NCBI GenBank assembly: GCA_031254905.1
Contig: JAIRTN010000095.1
Coordinates: 1-9,544 of the forward strand
Length of the DNA: 9,544 nt
Source of the DNA: Coriobacteriales bacterium
Lineage (GTDB): Bacteria; Actinomycetota; Coriobacteriia; Coriobacteriales; UBA8131
Reading direction: 5' to 3'
Shown: positions 1 through 5,208 of the stretch, piece after piece
How positions within the stretch are numbered: position 1 is the first letter of the stretch
Layout: each line of letters opens with the position of its first letter
Translations under genes and position numbers: made by a program
Notes under the pieces: generated by a model
What the model was told of the DNA's origin: nothing
The model's input: only the letters and a program-made list of their open reading frames with translations
Databases searched by the model: none

Positions 1-858
1 CTCATGGTGGAGGTGCTGATAGACCGCGAGACCGTTGAGGGTCAGGCGCTTGAGGCGCTGCTGAATAATACTTGGAGCGAGTATCTCGAACACGAGGATG
101 AGATACTGTCGAAGAAGGCGGAGGAGGAGCGCAAGCAGATAGAGGAAGATGAGCGCCATGCCGCGGAGGAACGCGAGCGCAAGGCTCGTATCGCCGCCGC
201 CGAGGGGCTCACCGAGCAACCCGGCGCTCTTGGACCTGCCTCTGCGGCTACGATTGCGCCCGCGCCTTTGCGGGAGCCGACGCTTGAGGATATTTTTAGA
301 GGCAGGGTTGATTTGGAGGAACTCGTGCAGCGGCGTTTGGGCCTGCGCACCGAGCGGGATGGGCAGCCGAAGCCACCCGCGTCGAGCTCGCAGGTGCCGC
401 CACAGGTGCCGGTGCCGCCGACGCAACCGCAGGTGCCGTCACAGGTGCCGGTGCAGCCGACGCTGCCGCAGCCGCAGCCGCCCGCGCCTGCTCAAGAGGC
501 CAATCAATGGCCTCCCCCCAGTCCACAGACTGCCGTTAAACTCGACCCGACTGAGTCTGTGGTGGCGGTTGAACCGTCGCCCGTGGATGAGCCTGTGGCG
601 GTAGTTGAGCCGCCCGCACCGGCTGCCGAACTGGCTGTCGAACTGGCTGCGCCGGCCGAACCGGTTGTCGAACCGGCCGCGCCGGTCAACGCCGAGCCCG
701 CAGCGGTAGTTGAGCCGCCCGCGTCTGAGGAAAAGCCTAAACCTAAGCCCAAGGCCAAGCCAAAAGCCAAAACTGCCCCTAAGCCCGAGCCTGAGCAAAC
801 CCCCGAGCCAACCCCCGAGCCCGAAGAAAAGCCCAAGGCGACGAAGAAGAACGGATAG
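1..858 (+). CDS. ftsH: C-terminal part of ATP-dependent zinc metalloprotease FtsH with long low-complexity tail (5' end outside window)
   Basis: The frame is open from base 1, so the gene begins upstream; the ATG at 4 is probably internal. The first ~30 residues ([17 protein letters not shown]) resemble the last helix of M41 peptidases, where an ET-x-x-G motif follows the zinc site. FtsH is a membrane-anchored hexameric AAA+ protease that degrades membrane and regulatory proteins; its AAA and zinc domains would lie outside the window. A charged Glu/Arg/Lys coiled-coil stretch (about residues 30-66) follows, then a short ordered-looking segment (about 90-118, [16 protein letters not shown]), then ~165 residues rich in Pro, Ala, Val, Glu and Lys, ending in [11 protein letters not shown] and [13 protein letters not shown] runs. 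Such a tail is far longer than in typical FtsH. Identity rests on the short C-terminal match plus the common actinobacterial order ftsH-folE-folP; a separate Pro-rich protein is the alternative. Confidence 0.75.
   Translation, partial: LMVEVLIDRETVEGQALEALLNNTWSEYLEHEDEILSKKAEEERKQIEEDERHAAEERERKARIAAAEGLTEQPGALGPASAATIAPAPLREPTLEDIFRGRVDLEELVQRRLGLRTERDGQPKPPASSSQVPPQVPVPPTQPQVPSQVPVQPTLPQPQPPAPAQEANQWPPPSPQTAVKLDPTESVVAVEPSPVDEPVAVVEPPAPAAELAVELAAPAEPVVEPAAPVNAEPAAVVEPPASEEKPKPKPKAKPKAKTAPKPEPEQTPEPTPEPEEKPKATKKNG
391..468 (+). repeat. 39-bp in-frame tandem repeat (2 copies) in the ftsH tail
   Basis: Bases 391-429 and 430-468 are near-identical 39-bp units encoding [15 protein letters not shown] peptides. 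The unit is a multiple of three, so copy-number change would lengthen or shorten the proline-rich tail without breaking the frame. Confidence 0.8.
628..687 (+). repeat. 30-bp in-frame tandem repeat (2 copies) in the ftsH tail
   Basis: Bases 628-657 and 658-687 align as 30-bp units of the form GAA-C-GG-GTCGAAC-GG-GCGCCGG, encoding [10 protein letters not shown] and [11 protein letters not shown] separate exact 20-bp match (598-617 and 703-722) flanks this pair and encodes the repeated AVVEPPA peptide. This suggests growth of the tail by duplication. Confidence 0.75.
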
Positions 859-865
859 TGGCACC

Positions 866-1426
866 ATGGACCACGCAAAGATAGAGCAGGGCGTGCGACT
901 GATACTTGAGGGTGTGGGGGAGGACCCCAACCGGGAAGGCCTGCTCGATACCCCGCGGCGCGTTGCCCGGATGTACGAGGAAATCTTTTCGGGGCTCGGC
1001 GTCGAGCCGACGGGTCTTTTCGAGAAAAGTTTCAGTGAGAACCACACTGAAATGGTACTCGTGAAGGACATCCCCTTCTATTCCGTCTGTGAACACCATC
1101 TCGTCCCCTTCTTCGGCATGGCGCATGTGGGCTATATTCCGGGCGTAGAGGGTCAAATCTGCGGCCTGTCCAAACTCGCGCGCCTGATTGATTTGTTCGC
1201 CCGCCGCCCGCAGGTACAAGAGCGCCTCACCTCGCAGGTTGCCGACACGCTCGTCAAATACCTCAAACCCCAAGGCGTCATCGTCGTCATCGAGGCTGAG
1301 CATCTCTGCATGTCTATGCGCGGCGTGAGAAAGCCGGGTTCCAAAACAACCACCTCCGCTGTTCGCGGCGCGTTCAAGGATTCTCAAAAAACACGCGAGG
1401 AAGCGCTTTCGCTCATCTTCGGGTAA
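866..1426 (+). CDS. folE: GTP cyclohydrolase I (FolE)
   Basis: The 186-residue product converts GTP to 7,8-dihydroneopterin triphosphate, the first committed step of tetrahydrofolate synthesis, as a cytoplasmic zinc enzyme. Family hallmarks are all visible: [13 protein letters not shown] (residues 25-37), [10 protein letters not shown] with C75 and H78 as zinc ligands and H77 as active-site histidine, the [22 protein letters not shown] segment (about 100-121), and [17 protein letters not shown] with H146 and third zinc ligand C148. The length matches the bacterial type I enzyme. I chose ATG 866 because the sequence upstream in the same frame is an arginine/proline-rich shadow of the ftsH tail, and because the family begins a few residues before the first helix. 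The start lies 7 bp after the ftsH stop and the stop lies 21 bp before folP. This fits one operon. No strong Shine-Dalgarno is seen; translation may depend on coupling to the upstream gene. Confidence 0.96.
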   Translation: MDHAKIEQGVRLILEGVGEDPNREGLLDTPRRVARMYEEIFSGLGVEPTGLFEKSFSENHTEMVLVKDIPFYSVCEHHLVPFFGMAHVGYIPGVEGQICGLSKLARLIDLFARRPQVQERLTSQVADTLVKYLKPQGVIVVIEAEHLCMSMRGVRKPGSKTTTSAVRGAFKDSQKTREEALSLIFG

Positions 1427-1434
1427 GAAATGAC

Positions 1435-1440
1435 AGGGGA
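1435..1440 (+). promoter_or_regulatory. Ribosome binding site of folP
   Basis: AGGGGA sits 7 bases ahead of the ATG at 1448. The in-frame ATG at 1430 lies before this motif and has no comparable signal. This site therefore decides in favour of 1448 as the folP start. Confidence 0.7.
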
Positions 1441-1447
1441 TAAACCG

Positions 1448-2293
1448 ATGTGGCAATGCGCAAATCTCAGCATTGATGTCAGTAGCCCTGTCGTCATGGG
1501 CATTCTCAACGTCACCCCCGACTCATTTTCGGATGGCGGTACGCATGATACCTTCGCCGCCGCCTGCGCCCACGCCCGCCTCATGGTGTGGCAGGGCGCG
1601 ACCATCATCGATGTGGGCGGAGAATCAACCCGCCCGGGTTCCGACGAGGTGTCTGTTGAGGAGGAACTTGCGCGGGTTCTCCCCGTCGTCGCCGAACTTG
1701 CCTCAGAAGGCCTCGCTGTCTCAATCGATACGCGTCACGCGGAAGTGGCGCGGCTTTGCGTGGAGGAAGGCGCCGTCATTATCAACGATATTTCGGGCTT
1801 TCGCTACCCGGAAATGGTGGAAGTCGCGGCCTCCTGCAACGCCGGGCTTGTCGTCATGCACATGCTCGGCGAGCCGAAGGACATGCAGGTCGACCCGTAT
1901 TATGAAGACGTCACCAAGGAGGTAGGGGACTATCTGCTCGGGCAGGCGCGCGCGCTTGAGGCGGCAGGAATCGCCCGCGAGCGCATCTGCGTCGACCCCG
2001 GGCCGGGCTTCGGCAAGACCTTCGAGCACAACCTCACCTTGTTGCGCGAGACATCCTCGCTCGCTGCGCTCGGCTATCCGCTCATGGCGGCCTACTCGCG
2101 CAAGGCCTTCATCGGCGCGCTTACAGGCGTTGCCGCCGCGCGCGAGCGCGTCGCTGGCTCCGTCGCGGTGGCGCTTTTTGCCGCCAGCCGTGGCGCCCGC
2201 ATACTCAGGGTACACGACGTTGCCCCAACCGTCGAAGCACTCAAGGCCCTTGCGACCATAGAGCAGAAAGAGGGAGCATGGCGCGCATACTGA
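1448..2293 (+). CDS. folP: Dihydropteroate synthase (FolP)
   Basis: The 281-residue product joins p-aminobenzoate to 6-hydroxymethyl-7,8-dihydropterin diphosphate to give dihydropteroate; it is the sulfonamide target and a cytoplasmic TIM barrel. All signature motifs are present in order: MGILNVTPDSFSDGG (residues 17-31), IIDVGGESTRPGS (53-65), SIDTRHAEVA, INDISGFRYPEM, VVMHMLGEPKDMQ, DPGPGFGKTFEHN, the pterin-binding lysine in AYSRKAFIG, and the closing RVHDV phosphate-binding Arg/His pair. Start 1448 is preferred over 1430 for its Shine-Dalgarno. The start is 21 bp after folE and the end overlaps the next gene by 16 bp, implying translational coupling. The usual next pathway genes (folB, folK) do not follow. 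The protein looks intact; no sulfonamide-resistance insertion is obvious by eye. Confidence 0.96.
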   Translation: MWQCANLSIDVSSPVVMGILNVTPDSFSDGGTHDTFAAACAHARLMVWQGATIIDVGGESTRPGSDEVSVEEELARVLPVVAELASEGLAVSIDTRHAEVARLCVEEGAVIINDISGFRYPEMVEVAASCNAGLVVMHMLGEPKDMQVDPYYEDVTKEVGDYLLGQARALEAAGIARERICVDPGPGFGKTFEHNLTLLRETSSLAALGYPLMAAYSRKAFIGALTGVAAARERVAGSVAVALFAASRGARILRVHDVAPTVEALKALATIEQKEGAWRAY

Positions 2294-3042
2294 TAGTCGA
2301 AGACGACATCGACATCAGCAACATGCTCAGTGCCCTGCTTGCGAAAAACGGGCATGAACCGCATGTAGCCTACTCGGGCAGCGAGGCGTTGCTGCTGTTA
2401 AAGGCCGAGCGTTTTGACCTTATTCTGCTCGATTTGATGTTGCCGGGACGCGGCGGTCTTGAGGTGCTCAGCGAAGTGCGGGTATGGGGAGAGGAAACGC
2501 CCGTCATCATGCTCACCGCCGTCACGGACAAGGAATCGGTGGTTACGCTGCTCACCGCCGGAGCGAATGACTATCTCACCAAGCCCTTCGACAACGCTGA
2601 GTTGATGGCCCGCGTGAGGGTGCAGTTACGCTCGTCCGCCTCGAAGGCGAAGGGAGTTGTTGAGGGTATGCCCGCCGGGGCCCATCCCGCGGATGGCTCC
2701 TCGCTGGGAGAAGACGGAGACGGGGGAGAAGCGAAGGAAGGGACGAGACTCATTCATCACAGAGATTTAGTATTGGACACAGAGCTGTTTGATGTGATGA
2801 TTGACGAGCGTTTTGCGGGGCTTTCCAAGACCGAGTTTAATATTCTCAAGTTGCTGATGGGCAACCCGCGCAAGGTGTTTACGAAAGACAACCTGTACGA
2901 AAGCGTATGGGGCGGCCGTTTTATGGGCGACGACAACACCATCAACGTCCACATCAGCAAGCTGCGAGCCAAGCTCGCGGCTCTCAACCCCACAACCGAT
3001 TACATCACAACAGTCTGGGGCATCGGCTTCAAAATGTCCTAG
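2278..3042 (+). CDS. OmpR/PhoB-family response regulator, no kinase nearby
   Basis: The 254-residue product is a two-component response regulator. The receiver domain (about 1-118) has the acidic pair D9/D10, phospho-acceptor D52 in LILLDLMLPG, T80 and K102 in the TKPF motif, so it should be phosphorylatable. A long acidic, Gly-rich linker (about 120-160) leads to a winged helix-turn-helix (about 165-254) with LSKTEFNILKLL, VFTKDNLYESVWG, a recognition helix in NTINVHISKLRAKL and the closing beta hairpin YITTVWGIGFKM. GAGGGAG just before ATG 2278 can serve as ribosome binding site inside the folP 3' end; the 16-bp overlap couples it to the folate operon. No histidine kinase gene lies in the window, so it is an orphan here. 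The DNA-binding target is unknown. The 11-bp repeats starting 63 bp downstream of its stop codon are a candidate (inference). Confidence 0.93.
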   Translation: MARILIVEDDIDISNMLSALLAKNGHEPHVAYSGSEALLLLKAERFDLILLDLMLPGRGGLEVLSEVRVWGEETPVIMLTAVTDKESVVTLLTAGANDYLTKPFDNAELMARVRVQLRSSASKAKGVVEGMPAGAHPADGSSLGEDGDGGEAKEGTRLIHHRDLVLDTELFDVMIDERFAGLSKTEFNILKLLMGNPRKVFTKDNLYESVWGGRFMGDDNTINVHISKLRAKLAALNPTTDYITTVWGIGFKMS

Positions 3043-3062
3043 CCCCTCGCGCACCCGCCCCC

Positions 3063-3079
3063 CCGCGGCCCCTCCGCGG
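3063..3079. other. CCGCGG hairpin downstream of the response regulator
   Basis: Two CCGCGG copies separated by CCCCT can form a 6-bp stem with a 5-base loop, 20 bp after the stop codon. No T run follows, so it is not a classical terminator. It lies just before a stronger hairpin at 3085. Confidence 0.4.
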
Positions 3080-3084
3080 CACCC

Positions 3085-3110
3085 GTGCGCTCGCCAGTTG
3101 TCGAGCGCAC
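3085..3110 (+). terminator. 9-bp perfect hairpin, possible terminator of the fol operon
   Basis: GTGCGCTCG (3085-3093) is an exact inverted match of CGAGCGCAC (3102-3110) around an 8-base loop, 42 bp after the response-regulator stop codon. The stem is strong, but no U tract follows, so termination is inferred from position only. A protein-binding palindrome is the alternative reading; its right arm overlaps the first 11-bp tandem repeat. Confidence 0.45.
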
Positions 3111-3137
3111 ACAGAGCGCACGCAGAGCGCACGCAGA
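3105..3137 (+). repeat. Three 11-bp tandem direct repeats upstream of the first luxR-type gene
   Basis: Units 3105-3115, 3116-3126 and 3127-3137 read GCGCACRCAGA, with one difference between the first and the others. A degenerate fourth unit runs to 3148. Eleven bases is one helical turn and is the spacing of half-sites bound by PhoB/OmpR regulators (established for the family). The array ends 37 bp (exact copies) or 26 bp (degenerate copy) before the -10 hexamer at 3175, the region where such activators usually bind. Its function here is inference. Confidence 0.6.
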
Positions 3138-3143
3138 GCACAC

Positions 3144-3169
3144 GCGAGAAATCTCGTCGAGCGGATGCC
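3144..3169 (+). repeat. Partial copy of the dispersed GAGAAATC repeat
   Basis: This stretch (GCGAGAAATC, GTCG, GCGGATG) matches most positions of 7079-7105, the inner part of the left arm of the 278-bp element and the bases after it. Here the paired ATTTCGA arm is missing, so it is a half copy. It sits between the 11-bp repeats and the -10 motif. Confidence 0.55.
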
Positions 3170-3171
3170 TA

Positions 3172-3180
3172 TGCTATACT
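3172..3180 (+). promoter_or_regulatory. Extended -10 promoter motif of the first luxR-type gene
   Basis: TGCTATACT is an extended -10 element (TGn plus TATACT, 5 of 6 matches to TATAAT). The same ten bases TGCTATACTT precede the second luxR-type gene on the other strand. No good -35 hexamer is seen 17 bp upstream, which fits an extended -10 or activator-dependent promoter. The transcript would start near 3187 and have a leader of about 175 nt. Confidence 0.6.
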
Positions 3181-3188
3181 TTGCCAAC

Positions 3189-3273
3189 GCCGGCATTGGA
3201 TGGAGGGCCAAGATGCGCCGGCATCGGGTAAGAGGTCAAGGCATATCGGTATTGGATGGGGAGCCAGAACATG
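3189..3273 (+). repeat. Imperfect direct repeats in the luxR-type gene leader
   Basis: CGGCATTGGATGGAGGGCCA (from 3191) recurs as CGGTATTGGATGGGGAGCCA (from 3247), each followed within a few bases by ATG, 56 bp apart. The octamer GCCGGCAT also occurs at 3189 and 3217. The whole block lies in the untranslated leader predicted from the -10 motif at 3172. The rest of 3274-3361 shows no gene or clear structure to me. Confidence 0.6.
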
Positions 3274-3361
3274 GGTTGTAAGGCAAAATCCCGTAAGCGT
3301 ACGTCGCCCCTTGCGTCGCATCCTGCGTTGCCTCTTGGGCAACACTCTCGACAGGCCTAAT

Positions 3362-4999
3362 ATGTGGCCGCGCATTCACACTCTCTGGGACGATTTGCGG
3401 GAGATTTGTGACATCCCGTCGTCGCTGGGCTTCTCCCTCCTTGTTGTAACGCTTTTCAGCCTGCTTGCGCAACCAGCATTAGTCATGCCTGTTGCTATCA
3501 GCGTGCCTCCCATCCTCGTGGCGCGTCGGATTGCCTTGCTGTTTGGCCTGTTTGTGGCGCTGTTCTTGACACTGGTAGTTTTTGGCAGACGGGTTTCTGG
3601 CATTGCCCATTGGCCGCTTGCCTTGCTTGGAGCGGCACTTTCGCTTTTCGGCTTGCTGTTGGCCGGGTTTTCTGACGCGGAGTTTTATCCACAGTCGCCA
3701 GCCTTGCTCTATTGTGGGTTTGCTTTGCTCGGCGGCGGCTTGGGTTTCTCTCTGCTTGCGTGGGCGCGCGTACATGGACGCATCGCCTTGAGGCGCAGGG
3801 TGGGAGCGGCGGCTTCAAGTGCTCTTATTGCCTGCGTGCTTGGTGCCGGATTGGCCTGTTTGCCCAATGTCGTTGCCTTTACCGTTATGGCGGTGTTCCC
3901 GCTTCTCTCTATTGGTTTGTTGTTGTTTCGCGCGCAGCGCGTTTACCAAGACGAGGGAGAGGTCTCCGTTGCCTCTCCTGCCACCCTCGCCCCCGCTTCC
4001 CCTGCCACCCCCACTATCCCTTGTGCCCCTGTCACCACCCCCATCCCTCTCGGCAGTATCTGGTCGCGGCACAATCGGCTTTTGGCGGTCAGCGCCTTAC
4101 TTTACGGCGCGCTGTACGCCCTCGTGTCCCTCCACAGTTTGGCCGGCTCGGCTCAACCGCCTCTCGCCTCCTACGATTTGGCTTCCGCTGTCGCCGCCTC
4201 CGCCACGCCCCTTGCTCTCGTCACCCCCTTAGAGCAGAAACTCCTCTCGATTGCTCTCATTTTTGCAGTCTTCGCGGTAATGGACTTCATCATGGTTCGT
4301 TACTCGCGGCGCGAGGACGCCGATTTGGCGTATCGTTTCGGCATCCTGTTCATCGCGGTCGGTCTCGCGGCCCTGCCTCTGCTTGACGAAGGTCTCCGTT
4401 TCATTCCCCTCTCACTCGCCAACGCCGGTGCCTACCTATTCTTCGCCTTCTTCTGGATAGTTATCGGCAACGTCACCCAAATCTTCACCGCACCGGCAGA
4501 GCGTGTCTGCGCTTCGGGCCTGCTCATGCCGGTTACAGGAATACTCATCGTCCAAATTTTTGGCCTGTTTGTCCCTTTTCTGCCACAATCGCATACGAGC
4601 ATACTAGTAGGTATCTCGCTTTTTGGCCTTCTGCTTCTGGTGCTCGTACTATGGCTGTCCACTTCGGGGGACATCTTCGCCAATCGCCCCTCCCTCTCTA
4701 GCGCCTCCCCCAGCACCCTCCCCAACAGCGCCTCAGCTACACACTCAACGGACTCTCAAACAACGTCCCCATCGCTCAAGACATCTCAGTGGCATGAATA
4801 CCTGCTGGGCAAAGGCATCACCGCGCGCGAAATGGACGTCGTTGCCCTTTTGGTCAAAGGCCGCTCAATCCCCTACATCTGCGACGAACTCTACGTCGCC
4901 AAAAGCACCGTGCAAACCCACGCCAAGCACATCTACGCCAAGCTGGGCATCGCCGGCAAGCAGCAACTGATAGACATCTACGAGCAAATTGGAAAATAA
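3362..4999 (+). CDS. Membrane-anchored LuxR-family transcriptional regulator (about 12 TM helices + C-terminal HTH)
   Basis: The 545-residue product has about twelve hydrophobic segments (roughly residues 20-435) resembling a transporter-like membrane domain, followed by a Ser/Thr/Pro-rich linker (about 441-475) and a LuxR/GerE helix-turn-helix (about 484-541: GITAREMDVVALLVKGRSIPYI, then the recognition helix STVQTHAKHIYAKLGI). It probably binds DNA at the inner membrane face while the membrane part senses a ligand; such proteins often sit beside reductase genes in Eggerthellaceae (family knowledge). A cytoplasmic or exposed loop at about 200-232 is Ala/Pro/Thr-rich. I chose ATG 3362 because the membrane domain begins just after it; the frame stays open to 3098, but the extra residues are Arg-rich and overlap the promoter and repeats. 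No clear ribosome binding site precedes 3362, so the start is less sure than the gene. It lies 209 bp upstream of the flavoprotein gene, its likely target. Confidence 0.9.
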   Translation: MWPRIHTLWDDLREICDIPSSLGFSLLVVTLFSLLAQPALVMPVAISVPPILVARRIALLFGLFVALFLTLVVFGRRVSGIAHWPLALLGAALSLFGLLLAGFSDAEFYPQSPALLYCGFALLGGGLGFSLLAWARVHGRIALRRRVGAAASSALIACVLGAGLACLPNVVAFTVMAVFPLLSIGLLLFRAQRVYQDEGEVSVASPATLAPASPATPTIPCAPVTTPIPLGSIWSRHNRLLAVSALLYGALYALVSLHSLAGSAQPPLASYDLASAVAASATPLALVTPLEQKLLSIALIFAVFAVMDFIMVRYSRREDADLAYRFGILFIAVGLAALPLLDEGLRFIPLSLANAGAYLFFAFFWIVIGNVTQIFTAPAERVCASGLLMPVTGILIVQIFGLFVPFLPQSHTSILVGISLFGLLLLVLVLWLSTSGDIFANRPSLSSASPSTLPNSASATHSTDSQTTSPSLKTSQWHEYLLGKGITAREMDVVALLVKGRSIPYICDELYVAKSTVQTHAKHIYAKLGIAGKQQLIDIYEQIGK

Positions 5000-5100
5000 A
5001 ATGGGCGACTACCAGCGCCTATGGCTTCCTCTCCCTCTTTAATGGGGAGGCGGACGGGCCCTTCTTGGCACGTAAATCCCCCCTTAACCATGACGACAGA

Positions 5101-5117
5101 AACGCCTTTTGGGCGTT
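5101..5117. promoter_or_regulatory. Inverted repeat AACGCC-N5-GGCGTT, candidate operator
   Basis: Two perfect 6-bp arms enclose TTTTG. It lies 92 bp ahead of the flavoprotein start and about 100 bp after the luxR-type stop, a plausible site for the dimeric LuxR-type helix-turn-helix. Function is inferred from symmetry and position only. Confidence 0.45.
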
Positions 5118-5157
5118 AGCATGCCTTCATACAGGGCTCGCTGCTGGCGGGCGGGCG

Positions 5158-5175
5158 ACGGCCATGTGCGGCCGT
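5158..5175. promoter_or_regulatory. Inverted repeat ACGGCC-N6-GGCCGT, candidate operator or leader hairpin
   Basis: Two perfect 6-bp arms enclose ATGTGC. It ends 17 bp before the ribosome binding site at 5193, so it could be either a protein site or an RNA hairpin in the 5' leader. Confidence 0.45.
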
Positions 5176-5192
5176 ACGCTTCTCAAACCCAG

Positions 5193-5200
5193 AAGGAAGG
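5193..5200 (+). promoter_or_regulatory. Ribosome binding site of the flavoprotein gene
   Basis: AAGGAAGG is followed by an 8-base spacer and ATG 5209. It fixes the start of the flavoprotein at 5209, directly ahead of a proper Tat signal. Confidence 0.8.
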
Positions 5201-5208
5201 GAACAAAC

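Larger units (their letters stand above)
5000..5208 (+). promoter_or_regulatory. Intergenic regulatory region upstream of the flavoprotein gene
   Basis: This gap holds a weak hairpin without a U tract (CTCCCT at 5031 with GGGGAG at 5044), two perfect inverted repeats described separately, and the ribosome binding site at 5193. I see no convincing -35/-10 pair. In-frame codons run upstream to a TTG at 5065, but they precede the ribosome binding site and do not look like a signal peptide. Confidence 0.5.

Noticed and set aside
439..1071. 210-residue - strand frame across ftsH tail and folE
   Set aside because: Shadow of the repetitive tail and of folE, which has all its catalytic motifs on the + strand.
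3098..3361. N-terminal extension of the first LuxR protein by up to 88 residues
   Set aside because: The extra codons cover the 11-bp repeats, the -10 motif and the direct repeats, and encode an Arg/His/Ser-rich peptide unlike the family; ATG 3200 stays only as a weaker alternative.
5031..5049. Terminator after the first LuxR gene
   Set aside because: The stem is short with wobble pairs and no T run follows; too weak to list separately.
5065..5208. N-terminal extension of the flavoprotein from a TTG at 5065
   Set aside because: The strong ribosome binding site at 5193 and the Tat signal right after ATG 5209 mark the real start.
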